Positions 25,701 through 38,887 are shown, counted from the first letter of the stretch. The stretch: 64,000 nucleotides of DNA from Akanthomyces muscarius (GCF_028009165.1 NC_079246.1:1364001-1428000); one strand, 5' to 3'. A program made the numbers and translations. Notes: generated by a model not told the origin, from the sequence alone.

Positions 25701-28700
25701 ATATAACTACTTTATATAGTATCTAATAAGTTCCCTAATATTCTATAATAAAGTTATTATAGTATAGTTATAAAATCTCTACCCTCTCTTTAAGTAGTAT
25801 ATAGATTCTCCCCTTATTTACTAAAAGACTTATTATATTTATTATCTAATAGACTCCTTAGATTTTTAGGTCTTCCTTACTACTATTATATAGTACTTTT
25901 TTAGTTTACTTAATAAAGATATCTCTTTATTAGGCTACTAGTAGTTACTCTTATAGTGTTTTCTTACTTAGTATATTATTTATATTATTACTACTTCTTT
26001 ATAGTATATTCTCTAGCTACTTATTACTCTTAGCTATTTAAGTACTCCTCTAACTTACCCTAATATAGTAAATTTTTATATTATACCTATTATTCCTTAT
26101 TTATATAAAATAGTTTAAAAATTATAGTAATAGTTATTCTATATATAGCTTATTTATATCTATTTTATAATCTACTTAATATAATAAAATATCTATAAGG
26201 TTATACATATCTAGTCTAAAAATAATTTTAAAGTTATATAAAGATAGTTTATCTATTACTACTACTTACCTATATAATAGTGTCTTTTTCTCTATAAGAT
26301 AACTATAATTTAGGTAGTTTATAATAATATTAATAGTTACTACTAAATAGACTAAATAGTATCTCTACTAGTAGAATACTATTAAAATTACTAGTATTTT
26401 TATATCTAGTATTTAGTAATTTAGTTTAGCTCTTTATAACTTCCTTAATAAAAACACTATAAGATACTAATAAGTTCCTTATAATTATAATAGTATTACT
26501 TTAATTATAAAGTCTAATATATTTATTTCTATATATATATAGGCTTTTAGATTAAACTATATAAGTATAGGCGCTTTCTTAAATAATAGCTTAAAGTATT
26601 AAAACGCCTATAATTTATAAATATTTAGTATAAATTTTACTAGTATACTTCCCTTTATTTTTTCTATTAGAGGTACTATAATCTTACTAAAGTTCTTAAT
26701 AAATTACTTATAGAAATTTATAAACCCTATAGATACCTAAATTTCTTTAATAGTAATAAGTTATAGCTAGTTTACTACTCTTTTAATATATTCTAAATTT
26801 ATTTTAATTTTACCTAGTTCAATAATAAAGCTAAGAAATTTAACTATATTTATATTAAACTTACACTTTTCTAAGTTTAAAAATAGTCTAGCCTTATATA
26901 GCTTTATAAGGACCTAATAAATATACTATAAATAGTCTATAAAGTCCCTACTAAAAACTAAAATATTATCTAAGTATATAATATAAATATAATTAATATC
27001 TTTATATAAGATAGTATTAATATATTCTTAAAATAATATAGGCGCTCTAGCTAGCCTAAATAGTAATACTAAGTACTTAAAGTGTCTAAATTAATAGCGA
27101 AATACTATCTTTTACTTATCGCCTTTATAGATTCTTAGCCGCCTATATACGTCTTTTATATCTAGCTTAGTATAGAACTTAACGCCCTATAATTAATTAA
27201 TTATTTCTATAATTAGGGGTAGTAACACTAAACGGAGTTTTCCCCCCTTCTTTAGTATAAATAAGATAGGAGCTCCTACTAAGCTAGTAGATCTTCTAAT
27301 CTATCCTTATTTTAGCCTTTTATTAATAAAGTTATATAGTTTATATAGCTCTCTTACTATAAGAGGGTAGATAGGTCCTTATAGTAGTATCTTACTATTT
27401 TTTAGTTTAATAGTATATATAAGCCTATATAATAGTAATAACTTTATAGCTTTTTTAGGTAAAAAGAGCTCTATAAATTCCTAGTATTCTTATAATAACC
27501 TTATATATATTCCTTTTATAGTTATAATAGGTAGGTCTAGCTAGCTTCTTACTAGTATTATCCTAAATTTAGTATTCTTTATAGCCTTTTAAGCTCCTTT
27601 TAAGTTTAATACTATCTTAATATCTTTTATATTAATACTATAATTCTAATAGTTTAGGCTATTATAGATTAAAATATTTTATTCTCTAATTTATTACTAA
27701 CTAAAAATAAAGTCCTTTAAAGATATTATAACTAAAAAAGAAACTTATATCTCTTTTTTATACTTAAAGTTATCTATAACTTATAGTATTTTTATAACTT
27801 CCCTATTTACCTAGACTTTTTCTTTAATTAAAGAATATATTAGTATAGTTAGTTTAAAGAAGTTATAGACTTTTAATTCTTTAACTATATACTTATAAAT
27901 AATATTTAGATTACTCTTTATATTAATTATTACTATTATTTCTTTCTAGCTATATTTTATTTATATCTTTACTATAACTTTATATTAAGGGTAGATTTAA
28001 TAGTAAACCTTATCTTATTATATCTCCTCTATATAATAGTTTTTAATTAGGCTATTATTTAAGTATATTACTATATCCTTACTTTAAACTACCTATTTTA
28101 CCTTAATAATTTTTAGCTAATTTTTATACTTATTAATAATATAACTTCCTCTTTTATAGATAGTATAATTATCTATAAAGTAATTTCTTTATAAGTAATT
28201 ACCTTTATATTTAAAATATCTTATAAAGAAGTCCTTACTAATATATAATATATTTATAGCGTTTTAATTACTTTATAGCTTATTTTTATCTAATATAGTA
28301 GGTTAAAGTCTTAGGATTATCTTAGCTTATAAGGTTATACTTACTACTTTTTTAGTATTCTCTATATAAAACTCTAACTCCTTTTATATTATAAGATTAT
28401 TATTACTACTTATTACTACTTAAAGCTAATAGCTAAGTCCCTTTAAGGCTATTATAATTTAGAAGCTAAAAGGTAGAAGATCTAATAGCTTTATTATAGT
28501 ATTCTCTATATAATATAGATATTTCCTTACTAGCTTATTAGTATTATACTTATACTTTAAAAGGTTATAAGTTACTTACTATACCCTAATATTCTTATCC
28601 CCTAGTTCTTCCTTATACTATAAGTTAAAGTCTTTTTAAGTAACTCCTTTATAAGTTCCCTATAAAGTTATAATAAAGTAGTAAGCCTATTATATCTATA

Positions 28701-29195
28701 TATCTCTTTAAAAGCACTATATTATATATATTACCCTATTATAGTTATCTATATAGTCTTCTATATATACCTAAAAGTGTATCTATAAGGTAACTATAAA
28801 ACTTATATACTCTTAGAATAATTATCTAATAAATACTATACTAAAAAGCTTTATTATTACTATACGTTTCTTATAAATTAGTTCCTTTAAGAGGTTTTCT
28901 AATTTTAGAGTTACTATAATTAGATACCCTTTTACTAGCTACTTATAATATACTACTAGCTATACTTACTTTTATTCCTTTATTACTTTTTAGATACTAA
29001 CTTATATCTCCTTTACTATTATTAAGCTAATAGCTATACTTATTATACTATCTAATAAGTTAGACTAAATTAGTAATATTATTTATTATATACTTATAGT
29101 AGTCTCTTTACTTACTTATAGTAAGGTAATAATTTATTTAGTTATAGTACTATAAGTAGTTTAGTATCTTATATACTAGATAGTAATAATAATTC

Positions 29196-29388
29196 TATAA
29201 GGTACTATTAGTAAAGAGCTTTAATTACTAGATAATTTTTAGGTTTTTAGAATAATAGTAGAATTATTACTACCTCCTTACTACTCCCTTATTAGCAGCT
29301 TATAGCTATATAGTAGCTTCTTTACACGTAATACCTCTAGTTGCCTATAACCTCCTACTAACTAACATGCCCTATAGGTGCCCTGATA
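29196..29388 (-). repeat. LTR, plus-strand right copy (gypsy element)
   Basis: 193 bp partner of 22515-22707. It retains more C and G near its right end (ACATGCCCTATAGGTGCCC) than the left copy, so it has been mutated less. Confidence 0.85.
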
Positions 29389-30370
29389 ATAAGTGAGTCG
29401 CCTAGATAAGCAAGTCGCCCACTCTACCTAGTTTTTAGTACCCTTTATTTTAGCACTTTTATTACTTAATAATAATTTATAGAAATCCCTTTAAAAGAGA
29501 TAAGTATTATTCTTACCCTTTAAGCCCTTAAAAAAGACTTAAAACTAAGTTATAAAGAAACTATATTAATCTATAATATACTTTAAATAACTATCTATAA
29601 CTAATATAATAACTAAGTTATATAATATAACTTTATACTTAATTTAAAAAAACTTACTAATTTAAAAGAGAGAGTTATAATAAAATTTATTCTTTAACTA
29701 GATTTATAAAGACTTCCCTTTTAGTATATAAATATAAAAAATATAGTAAATTAACTACTTACTAAGTATAATAATAAATATATTAAAGTATATTAGGTAA
29801 AAAACCTTATATAATAATAATTAGAGCTTATTATATATTTTTAATAGAGATATAATTATTAAAGAGCTAAATATAAAAATCTAATTATTATTTATAATTA
29901 GTTTATATTTTTAAAGAATATAATTATAAAATATAGTATTATAGAGTTTAATATTTATAACTTTAATAAGATTAGGTTTCTAATAGGCTTTATTATAATA
30001 GGAATAGTTATTATAAGCTCTAATTAGGTTAAAAAAAAAAGTAATATAGTCTAATAATAAGGAATAAGTTACTATAATTTAGATAGTAAATTCTTAAAGC
30101 TTAATAGTACTACTATATATTATAGTAAAAAGTTAAAAATACCTTATATCTTAGTATAAAGATAAACGCTTACTTTTAGATTAGTATATTAATATAAGCT
30201 TAAATAGTTAAATAATAAATAAAATTAGTATAGATTAGATTTAGTATTTTAATAAATATATAAAAGATTAAAAAGAGGGTAGTTATTACCTCCTAATTTT
30301 AAATAGCTATAAAAGTTATTACTTAACTACCTTTAAGCTTTTCTATTAAAAGAAGAATATTATTACCCTC
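29389..30370 (+). mobile_element. pogo-type transposon remnant, family 2, left part
   Basis: Begins next to the gypsy LTR with AATAAGTGAGTCGCCTAG, a terminal motif matching the element at 42558-43315. The plus strand around 29940-30000 translates to NIYNFNKIRFLIG, an eroded form of the IYNFDExGF motif that holds the catalytic Asp in pogo/Fot1 (DDE_1) transposases. The same sequence recurs inverted at 32243-32965. Confidence 0.6.
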
Positions 30371-30380
30371 TATATATCTA

Positions 30381-32240
30381 ATATAGTTTATAAGCGAGTA
30401 AGCTACCTAAGTAAGTAGGCTATCTTTTAGGACCTTATAATAAAAAATATACTTTAATAAACTAAAATAAAATCTAGTTAATAAAAATTAATTATAATTA
30501 TCTAAAAAAGTAATTTCTATTACCTTTTTATATATCTTAAAATTATAGCTAATTTTATTATAATTACTATAATAGTAATAGTATAGCTTAGACTATATTA
30601 ATAGACCTAGACTTTTAGACTTATTATATCTTCTTTTATCCTTCTTTTATAACTAAATAGTTAAATTTTTACTAGCCTTTAAAATAAAAGATCTTTTAGT
30701 CTATAAGTGTTTTTTTTTATATATTAGTACTAAGAAAGTTATATATTTACTACCTTTAGCTTATTAATTTATTCTTATATTAATATTATTTATTATATTA
30801 CTTTTATTATATACTTTAATAACTAAAAGATATTTATAATAATTTTATTTAAAGAGTTACTTTAATAGATCTTTATCCTTTTTTTAATATATTCTATTTA
30901 AGATAGAGCTTCTATTAGGTTATTAAGGGTTTTTAAAAGCTAAGAAAGTTCTTAACTATTAGTAGTACTAAAAGGTAATAAAGTTTATAACTTTATATTA
31001 AGCTATAAAATAATATATTTTAAATTAAAAGGATAAATCTTAGTGTTTTAAAAACTACTAAGAATATTTAATTTAGTTATAAAAGCTTTATATACTAAGT
31101 AAACTATAAAGAAAAATTCTTCCTTAATAATATAAGTAACCTTAATATATATTAGATTATTAATTATATTACTATATATATATTTTAATAGCTAAAAATA
31201 AATAATATCTAATAGTTAGAGTATATATAATAAATAAGTAAGTATATATAATATAATTATATTATTTACCTTATAATATAACTTAAAATCTATAAAGTAA
31301 TAGCTTTTATACCTATTAAGGATTAATAGCCTATATTTACTAATTCTTTTAGTCTTTATATATAGATTAAAATACTTAAACTATTCTAAATACTTTTTAT
31401 TTATAGTTTATCTATTTTTAGTAATAGAAATAGCCTAGTTATAAAGTAAAAGGCTATTTTTATACTAAAAAAAGAGGTAGGTTTTACCTATAATAATAAT
31501 AAATAAAGGAATAATAATACTAGTTATATTAATATACTCTATTATTATCGCCTAAATATAATTTCCTTATTATATTTTCTAACCTTTTTAATATCTTTTT
31601 ATACCTATAATAACCGTTTTAAATAATATTTAGCCTATTATAAAGCCTATCTTATTAAAGTTATAAATCTCCCCTCTTTATATATTATATTTTATAATAG
31701 TATTTTCTATAAGCTAAAACTAGTCTTAATATTACTTTAAATCTTTATATTAGACTCTTTAATAGTTAATTTAATATAATAAATATATAATAAGTTCTAA
31801 GTATTACCTAATAAAGTTTATAAGCTAATACCTTCTAACTAGAATATTATATTTAAGCTTTAATAGGTAGTTAGTTATAACTTTTATATTATATAAGTAA
31901 GGTAACTAAGATTATATATTTAGATTAAGAATATACTAAATAAGGAGATCTTCTTTTTTATTTATTAATTTTTAAAAATATATTATTATATTAGCTTAAC
32001 TTAATTATTCTTATTAATAATATATTAGTATTATTTATAGTATATTATAGATATAAGCTATACTTTAAAGTAATAGTATAAAGTCTTTTTTTAAAGCCTT
32101 AAAAGTATTAATAATATCTTTTTTATTTAAAGTTAAAACTATTTTATCTTATTAAGTTAATAGAGTTTAAATATAGTTAATTAAAAAATAATATAAAGTA
32201 ACCTACTTACTTAAATAGCCTACTTACTTATAAACTATAT
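30381..32240 (-). mobile_element. Complete pogo/Fot1-family transposon, copy 1 (RIP-eroded)
   Basis: 1860 bp between inverted termini ATATAGTTTATAAG, flanked by TA at 30379-30380 and 32241-32242. The subterminal motif AAGTAGG occurs twice in each end. The transposase is on the minus strand; around 31645-31680 it reads GEIYNFNKIGFIIG, the pogo/Fot1 IYNFDExGFxxG motif with Asp-to-Asn change. It is the same length, within 1 bp, as the copy at 40561-42421. Confidence 0.82.
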
Positions 32241-32242
32241 TA

Positions 32243-32965
32243 AGTTTTAAGAATTTACTACCTAAATTATAATAACCTATTTTTTATTATTAAACTATAT
32301 TATTTTTACTTTTTTAACTTAATTAAAGCTTATAATAACTATTTCTATTATAATAAAGCCTATTAGAAACCTAGTCTTATTAAAGTTATAAATATTAAAC
32401 TTTATAATATTATATTTTATAATTATATTCTCTAAGAATATAAATTAACTATAAATAATAATTAGATCTTTATATTTAGCCTTTTAGTAATTATATCTTT
32501 ATTAAAAATATATAGTAAGTTCTAGTTATTATTATATAAGGTTTTTTACTTAATATACTTTAATATATTTACTATTATATCTAAATAGTAGTTAGTTTAT
32601 TATATCTTTTATATTTATATACTAAAAGAGAAGGCCTTATAAATCTAACTAGAGAATATATTTTATTATAACTCTCTTTTTTAAATTAGTAAGCTTTTTT
32701 AAGTTAGTAGTATAATTATATTATAAGTTTTAGTTATTATATTAGTATTAGATAGTTATTATAAAGATATTATAAATTTTTATTACTTTATAAATACTTA
32801 ATTTAGGTGACTTTTTAATAGTAGATAAGGTAAGAATTATATTACCTTCTATAAAAGTGTTATCTATAAGTTATTATTAAGTAATTATAATATAAAAATA
32901 AAAGTTAGTGTTTATAGTAGAGGCGCGCCACTCGCTTATCTGCGCCGCTCGTCTATTAACCACGT
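32243..32965 (-). mobile_element. pogo-type transposon remnant, family 2, inverted part
   Basis: Inverted relative to 29389-30370, with the same NIYNFNK motif on the minus strand near 32340-32400. It ends at 32965 with ACCACGT followed by TA; its terminus read inward is ACGTGGTTAATAGACGAGCG, less eroded than other ends. Confidence 0.6.
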
Positions 32966-33108
32966 TAATAGATATAATAATAAAATTTAAGGCGATAATA
33001 GTAATCATAGCTAGAGAAAACACGTGACTAGTAATAAAGGTTTACTGGTGTTATAGCGGGCGTGACGCGACCCGTATCTGGGGGTGACCCGAAAGTGGGT
33101 GGCCGACG

Positions 33109-33544
33109 TTAGTGCTTGCAACACAAACAATTAATGAGCTGAGCAAGAAAATCACACGTTTGAACTTTTGATCTTGTCAGCCTACCAGAGGCTCTGTATT
33201 TTGAGGCCGATGGAAAGCTTCATCCCATGGCGACACCTCATGCATATCAGCTGCGCCCTCACAATTGCTAAGCCTTTCAAAAAGAGGGCGCCTTCTTCTG
33301 CTGGCGAAGTTCCATGACTGAAGCATTGTGTGTGACTGATCGAGAAAGAAGATCCATTATGCTAATGACGAAACGCTCCACACGGCTCTTCTGTTATAGG
33401 ATCGCCCTCAATAATCCTTTATGAGTGTTCAGCCACCGCCGAGGTAACAGTCGCTGGTACGAATATACGATAGAGACTAGTGAAGCAAAATAAAATGAAA
33501 TTTAAAAAATAAGAATAATCAGCAAAATACAGTCCTCATGGGGC
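33109..33544. other. 3' flank of transporter C
   Basis: 436 bp of normal base composition between the AT block and the stop codon of transporter C. No gene is seen. Confidence 0.45.
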
Positions 33545-36500
33545 TTATGGCGACCTACGGCCAGGCCCGCCGTCATCCGAGTCGGGTGCCGTTGGGTCAA
33601 CATGTGCAACTTCGCCCTGCGACAACTCCACTGTGTAGTCGACGCCTCTGATGCTTGACCTTCTGTGCCCAATCACTAGTGTCGTACAATGCTGGAAGTA
33701 CTCTCTCATGACACTCTGGGCGACTTTTTCTCTCTCGTACTCCACGCTACTCGTTGCCTCATCAATCAGAACAACTTTACTGCTAGTGTCCTCGTACCGT
33801 AAGACAGCACGGGCTAAGCAGAATAGCTGCATTTCGCCATGAGAATATCCCACGTCTTCTAAATTAGCATCAAGTCCACCCTTGTCCTTGAGCTGCGACC
33901 AAATTCCGAGCCGAATAAGTAGTTCTTGAAGTATTATATCCTTTCTCTCGACTTGCTCCCTTTGCTTTTCATCATGCTCTAGGGGTAAATTGTTGAGGGT
34001 AAATGGTAGAAGGTTCGTTCGAATGGTAGCGTCTAGTTTGATCTGATCCTGCGAAATAGTCACAATTCGGGACCGTAACACATCTAAAGAGATAGAGGAT
34101 ATGTCTATCCCATCGATCCTTATTATGCCCTCGTACTTGAGGAATCCGAGAAGAGTAAGAAAAAGCGAGCTCTTACCACTTCCAGTGCGCCCGATGATGC
34201 CGACTTTCTGCCCTGCTTCAATAGAAAGGGAGATATTTTTGAGGATCTTCTTCTCTTGTTTGTCGTCTCTGTACTGAGCAGACACATTAGACAGCTCGAT
34301 GTTTCCCATGGAAGGCCAATTCTCAGGAACCTCGACCAAATCCTCGCTTTGTTCCTGTGGGGTTTCCTCCATGAACTCGCGCAAACGTTCTAGTGCCGTG
34401 ATGCATGTTTCCATTCCTGTCCATGCTGTAACGAGGGCTTCTAGAGTTTTTGCGAAGAGTATCAAATTGAGGAACGAAAGCCCAATTGCAGTTTTTGAGC
34501 TGGAGTCACTCAAGAAAAGCGAAAAGGACACTAAGATAGTAGCGACAGCCGCGACAAGTAGTCCTAAGACTATCCCGAGCCATTGCTGGATGCAGTACTG
34601 GTAGTAATATGCCTTCTGGGAGGTGTCTAGCAGTATGAATGCGTTGTGTAAATTCCTTTGCTCCCAACCAAAGGCTCGAATGTGTAGTAGGCCTTCAGCC
34701 GTCTCTTGGAAGTGAGTGTAAAGTGGCGATTTTGCTTCTAGGTCTAGCGCGCGAACCTGTCGAGAGGTGCGGAGATAGAACCGTTGTATTAGAAAGACAG
34801 CCAGCGCAATGAACGGAAGACCGACCGCCATGTATGATGCGCCTGAGGCAATAACGCCGGTCTGAATGGTAGCCTGGAAAAACACTGTGAAGATCTAATC
34901 AGTCTTGCTAGCGTTAGGCTATTAATTTAATCTTACCCGAGACAGTTCGAACAAAAAAGAGCGGTAGCCTTTGAGCGACTAGAGACATATCTTGACTGAA
35001 TCGGTTCAAAATAACACCATTATCAGTCGACCCTAAGAAGCCAATAGTTGCCTTTAAAACTGTGTCAACCACTTGCTGATGCAAGCCATTGGCTGATAGA
35101 GGAATGAAGCCGACAAACAGTATAGCACCACATATGCCAAAAAGAAAGCAGGTGGTGACGGCGATCGCAGCATATCCGATGAAATAGAATTTGTTGTTTG
35201 CATAGCGTTCGATCCAAGCTCTTATGTAAATATCGGGCAATGCCTCCCCAGAAGAGGCTGAAAACATCAGCAGTAGCCAGGAAAATAATTTGAGCTTTCC
35301 AACAGGGCCAAGAAATAGGCCATAAAGGCTCCAGTCGCCGAAATGGCGAGTAGACTTGTAACGCTCAGCTTCCGTCATTGTCGGAGGTTGGTTCTCCAGT
35401 GATCGGCGGATGTCTTCCTGTTCTTTTGTCTCCTGGTCTTCGGACCTGAGACTTGCAGGTGTGTTGAAAGCACGGAGAATCTTGCGACGAGTCTGCTCAT
35501 CGTTCACATTCGTTTCAAGCTGTGCATGTCCGTTGCCGTCAAGGACAATCACCTGGTCAACAACATCGAGGCATTCAGCTGTAAATTTCATGTCAGTAGA
35601 CGAGTTGTTAATCGTTCCAAAGTACTCACGGAAAAATGTTGAAATAATCACAGTAGAGTTCAGCTCTTTCAGAAGGCCATCCTCACCACAGAGACGAAAG
35701 AGTATAGAAATAGCAGTCCTGCGATCCAGCGAGCTAAACACATCATCCAATACTATGATGGACAATTGCGCGTATAATGCTCGAGCAATCCCCTGCGTAG
35801 AAGTTAGCAAATACTCGTATCCGACTCAGATACTTGACTCCAACTCACCACGCGCTGGCGTTGACCACCACTTAGCTTACATCCACCGCTTCCAACGATG
35901 TATTCAGTACCACCAGCCAGGGTTGCAAGGTCTTCTTCCAAAAGACAGCATTCCACAACTCTTCGGAAGAGTCTTTCGTCGAAGGAACGTGGCCCGATAA
36001 TGTTGTTCTTTATCGAGGTGTTCTGTAGCCATACCATTTGTGCGCAGAATGCAACGGATGATTGTCCAAGTTCGATAGTGCCATCTATCAGCTCACTTTC
36101 TCCAAGAATACTTTGAAGAAGTAAAGACTTTCCAGCGCCATTGGGCCCTGCTACTCCTGTCATTGATCCGGGGTCAAGAGCGAAGTTCAGATCCCGCAAA
36201 ATAGGTATCTTCGTCCCAAGAGGTCCGACCTTGGCTTTGTTAAACACCACCATCGGCAGCTCTTGGGCCCCAGCTGATTGCAGGGATGCTTCTCCATCCA
36301 CGGCGTCAAAATCTCGTCTGATTGTTCTTGGGTCTCGTCTCTCCTCCAGGCGAAGGAAGTTCTCAACTCGGTGAAAGCAACCAACCATGGTTGTGAGAGA
36401 TGGATAAGAGTGTAAGAGAACTGCAAGGGGGTCCTTGATAAGAACGATGAGAGATAGGCTAGGAAAGACCGCAGAAGCGGATAACCCTCCATCAAAACTC

Positions 36501-38077
36501 TTCCAGAATAAGGCAGCGGCGACGACAATGACAGGAGTTATGAGCTCAGCGCAAACGATAGGCACAGACGACGCTGCCTCCAGTCCACGATATTTCTTGG
36601 AGATATTGATCTCTGCAACACGGAGCCGTTGGAGATATAGGCTAATGGTAGGACCAAGGCCGAACATTTTAATCGCTTTGATCTGACCTAGTACCTTTGA
36701 AGTCTTTGCCACTCTGGACTGGATACTAACATTCCAGGCTGTGAACCTGACAGCGATCCATTTGCCGAAGAAGTAAGCGCCGATAGTTGACAGAGTCAAA
36801 GGCACCAACACAACAAAACAAGAGCGTCCCACGAAAAGTGATAGTAGGAAAATGCCAAAGCCAACTTCAATGAAGGTTACAATAACGTCATAGCATCGCG
36901 ATAAACCACGAGCGATACCATCAACATCATTACTCATAAGAGTAACAGCGGCAAACTTCTTAGCCTCAGACTGAGATATCCGAAGATTCTTGTCGAATAT
37001 CAACGCAATCAGACCACCACGCATACGGGTTGCTTGACGGTTGTTCATGTGTGCCGAGGTCATCCTAGCCACGGCACAGCCGACGAAAGATAGAGCAGTC
37101 GCGCCGACCAGAAGCCATTTCTCCTGTGTAGATACTTTTGGGTTTCCAACAGCTTCTATCACCAGGTAGAGAAGGAGAGGCTGTGCGAAGGAGAAACCAG
37201 ATACACATAAGCGAGGGAGGAAGGCCGCGAGAAAGAGAGATTTCCAAGCTTTGAAGCATACCATCGTCAGGTTGCTCTTTGAATGGTTTTGCGCCTTGTT
37301 CCAATAGGCTTGAAGTTGGTGGTATAGTCGCTCAGACGAGAACGATGGCCCTAAGTTGCTCAAATTTTCCATCACCAGCAAAGTTCGATAGCCACTTAGA
37401 AACAGCGGATTGAGAAAGACGAAAAAAGTTCTGCTTAAATAACCACTGGTAGCCTCGGCTCCAATACTGTCTCGTAAGCGTTGGTCGACCAGCCATCTTG
37501 TTTTGGGTATTTCCTCAAGTAGAACGAGAATGAACCGGATGGCAGAAGCAGCGGCGGCAAGAGCGCCGACAGTAGTAAGATGAGACCGAATGAAGAAGGA
37601 GCGACTCTTCATAGCATCTGTAAAGACTCCAAGCAGTAGGTAGAGGCTCAAAAGTGCCGACGCGCGAATGGCGTGGCGATGTTCGACAAAGAGAACAACG
37701 GCGATTGTTACAGCAGCAACAAGGTCGAGGGAAGCCGCAGGCAGAGTGGTTTCGGTACGCAGTTCAGTGTAAATAGCACGAAGTGCCAAGCTTGTCAATT
37801 CGACACCAACTAGAGCGAGGGAGACGGACTGTTGGCGTTAGCTGGAGTTCCAGTCTCGGCTATAAGGTTCAAGACCTACGAGCTTGATCCATAGTAACGG
37901 ACTTTGTCGAACGTAGACCGGCTGTTTGACATAGTGAAAAAGAATCACAGGTGACAATAGTGCAATCGCAGCAGAGGGAACAATGTTGGTTATCGTTTCC
38001 TCGAATTTGAGCGTGACATCGTAGATCCTTCGAAGTGGCGGCCAAAAGGCACTGTCTGCGCTTGCCTCGGTCGCCAT
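33545..38077 (-). CDS. ABCC-type full ABC transporter, paralog C
   Basis: Predicted 1440-residue exporter with TMD0-TMD1-NBD1-TMD2-NBD2. Exons are 38077-37880, 37828-35849, 35792-35630, 35578-34937 and 34884-33545; the introns are 51-56 bp and all GT-AG, the third (35579-35629) in frame without stops. NBD1: Walker A GPNGAGKS near residue 625, intact LSGGQRQR, Walker B IIVLDDVFSSLD, Thr in place of the H-loop His (ISTFF). NBD2: Walker A GRTGSGKSS near 1224, Q-loop ISQDQ, signature altered to YSHGEMQ, Walker B VVLIDEATSSVE with the catalytic Glu, H-loop His kept (VIGHRR). It therefore has one usable catalytic site by motif. Most like paralog D. It lies between two RIP-eroded blocks yet has an uninterrupted coding sequence. 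Substrate unknown. Confidence 0.93.
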
Positions 38078-38887
38078 GCTGTATCTCAGCTGTGCGGCCT
38101 GTCGCGTTCAGTCCGGCGAGATTCTATCAGGCCAACAAATGCAGGATGGGCTTTCTGGCCAAGGAACTGGGAGTGTGACCAGAAACAAAATGTCCGTATG
38201 CCGAGGATGACGGGTTGTTTATTCTCCTGCTCTGGAGCTAAATATGTTGGACCTGCACTATGGAAGTGGTGACACGCCTGGTTTGGTAAAATGAGATCCT
38301 GGCGCAGCCACCCCGCTCTGACTGACTGTCAAGGTGGGCCAGAAATCAATCCGCTGCCCGTCGAGATGAGCTAGCCCACCTGTGACAATCAGGCTGCGTT
38401 AGGGCGCCACTTGTAAGTAAACACCCCTCGGATTATCAAGTATATGTACTTTCCAAAAGTACTTATGATTACCCCATTTGCAGCTGGTCGCACTTAGCAC
38501 CCACTTCTCCACAAGCAGAGCTAGAGCTAGGTTCATGGGCAACACCCCCGTTCTGTCTTTCAGCTCTCTCAATGCAACCCCAGGGGCATGTCGCTGGTAA
38601 TGCATGCATCTCTGTGAGCAGGGCGTCCTCGCAGAGACTGACAAAAAGATGGGCGATATGCAACTCCCTTGATGAATTTAAAGGGCTATTCAGCGCTAAT
38701 ATACGGCATTTGACCTCCGAAGAGAGCTCAGTCTGCAATGCGGTTCAATTACCGGCATCCCATACAACGTGATGAGGCACGCGAAATGTCAATTTTTCTT
38801 GAAGTTCTATTAGGCTATGCGGCTGGCTATGCATGATATTCATCTATTTGTATACCTCTCATAATTCAGAAGACTGCCCGTCCATCA
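38078..38887. other. Upstream region of transporter C
   Basis: 810 bp of non-coding sequence, presumed promoter of C. Short open frames overlap each other on both strands, and none is convincing. Confidence 0.4.

Larger units (their letters stand above)
22515..29388 (-). mobile_element. Ty3/gypsy-type LTR retrotransposon, RIP-eroded
   Basis: A 6.87 kb element with two direct repeats of 193 bp: left LTR 22515-22707 and right LTR 29196-29388. They share TATAAGGTACTATTAGTAAA at one end and CCCTATARGTRCCCTRATA at the other. Translating the minus strand across about 26940-27300 recovers eroded gypsy reverse transcriptase: FIPKKGGKLRL, then FYTKLDIKDVYRRLRI, then FRHFKYLV and the active-site box YLDNIL, where the second Asp reads Asn, a G-to-A change. 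Many stops are present. No clear target-site duplication could be read, because the flanks are TA-repeats. Confidence 0.85.
20809..33108. repeat. 12.3 kb AT-rich, RIP-like transposon block 1
   Basis: There is an abrupt switch to extreme A+T with almost no CpG and no open frame of 60 codons for 13 kb, as expected from RIP. The two borders carry the same 15-mer in inverted orientation: CGTCGGCCACCCACT at 20809-20823 and its complement at 33094-33108. Inside are a pogo/Fot1 pair (20989 and 21397), a gypsy element (22515-29388), two inverted pogo-type remnants (29389-30370 and 32243-32965) and one complete pogo/Fot1 copy (30381-32240). The last 140 bp before 33108 regain G+C. Confidence 0.85.

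Noticed and set aside
20809..33108. Centromere or mitochondrial-DNA insertion
   Set aside because: High A+T alone suggests either, but eroded gypsy and pogo proteins explain the content; no mitochondrial genes or centromere-sized extent are present.
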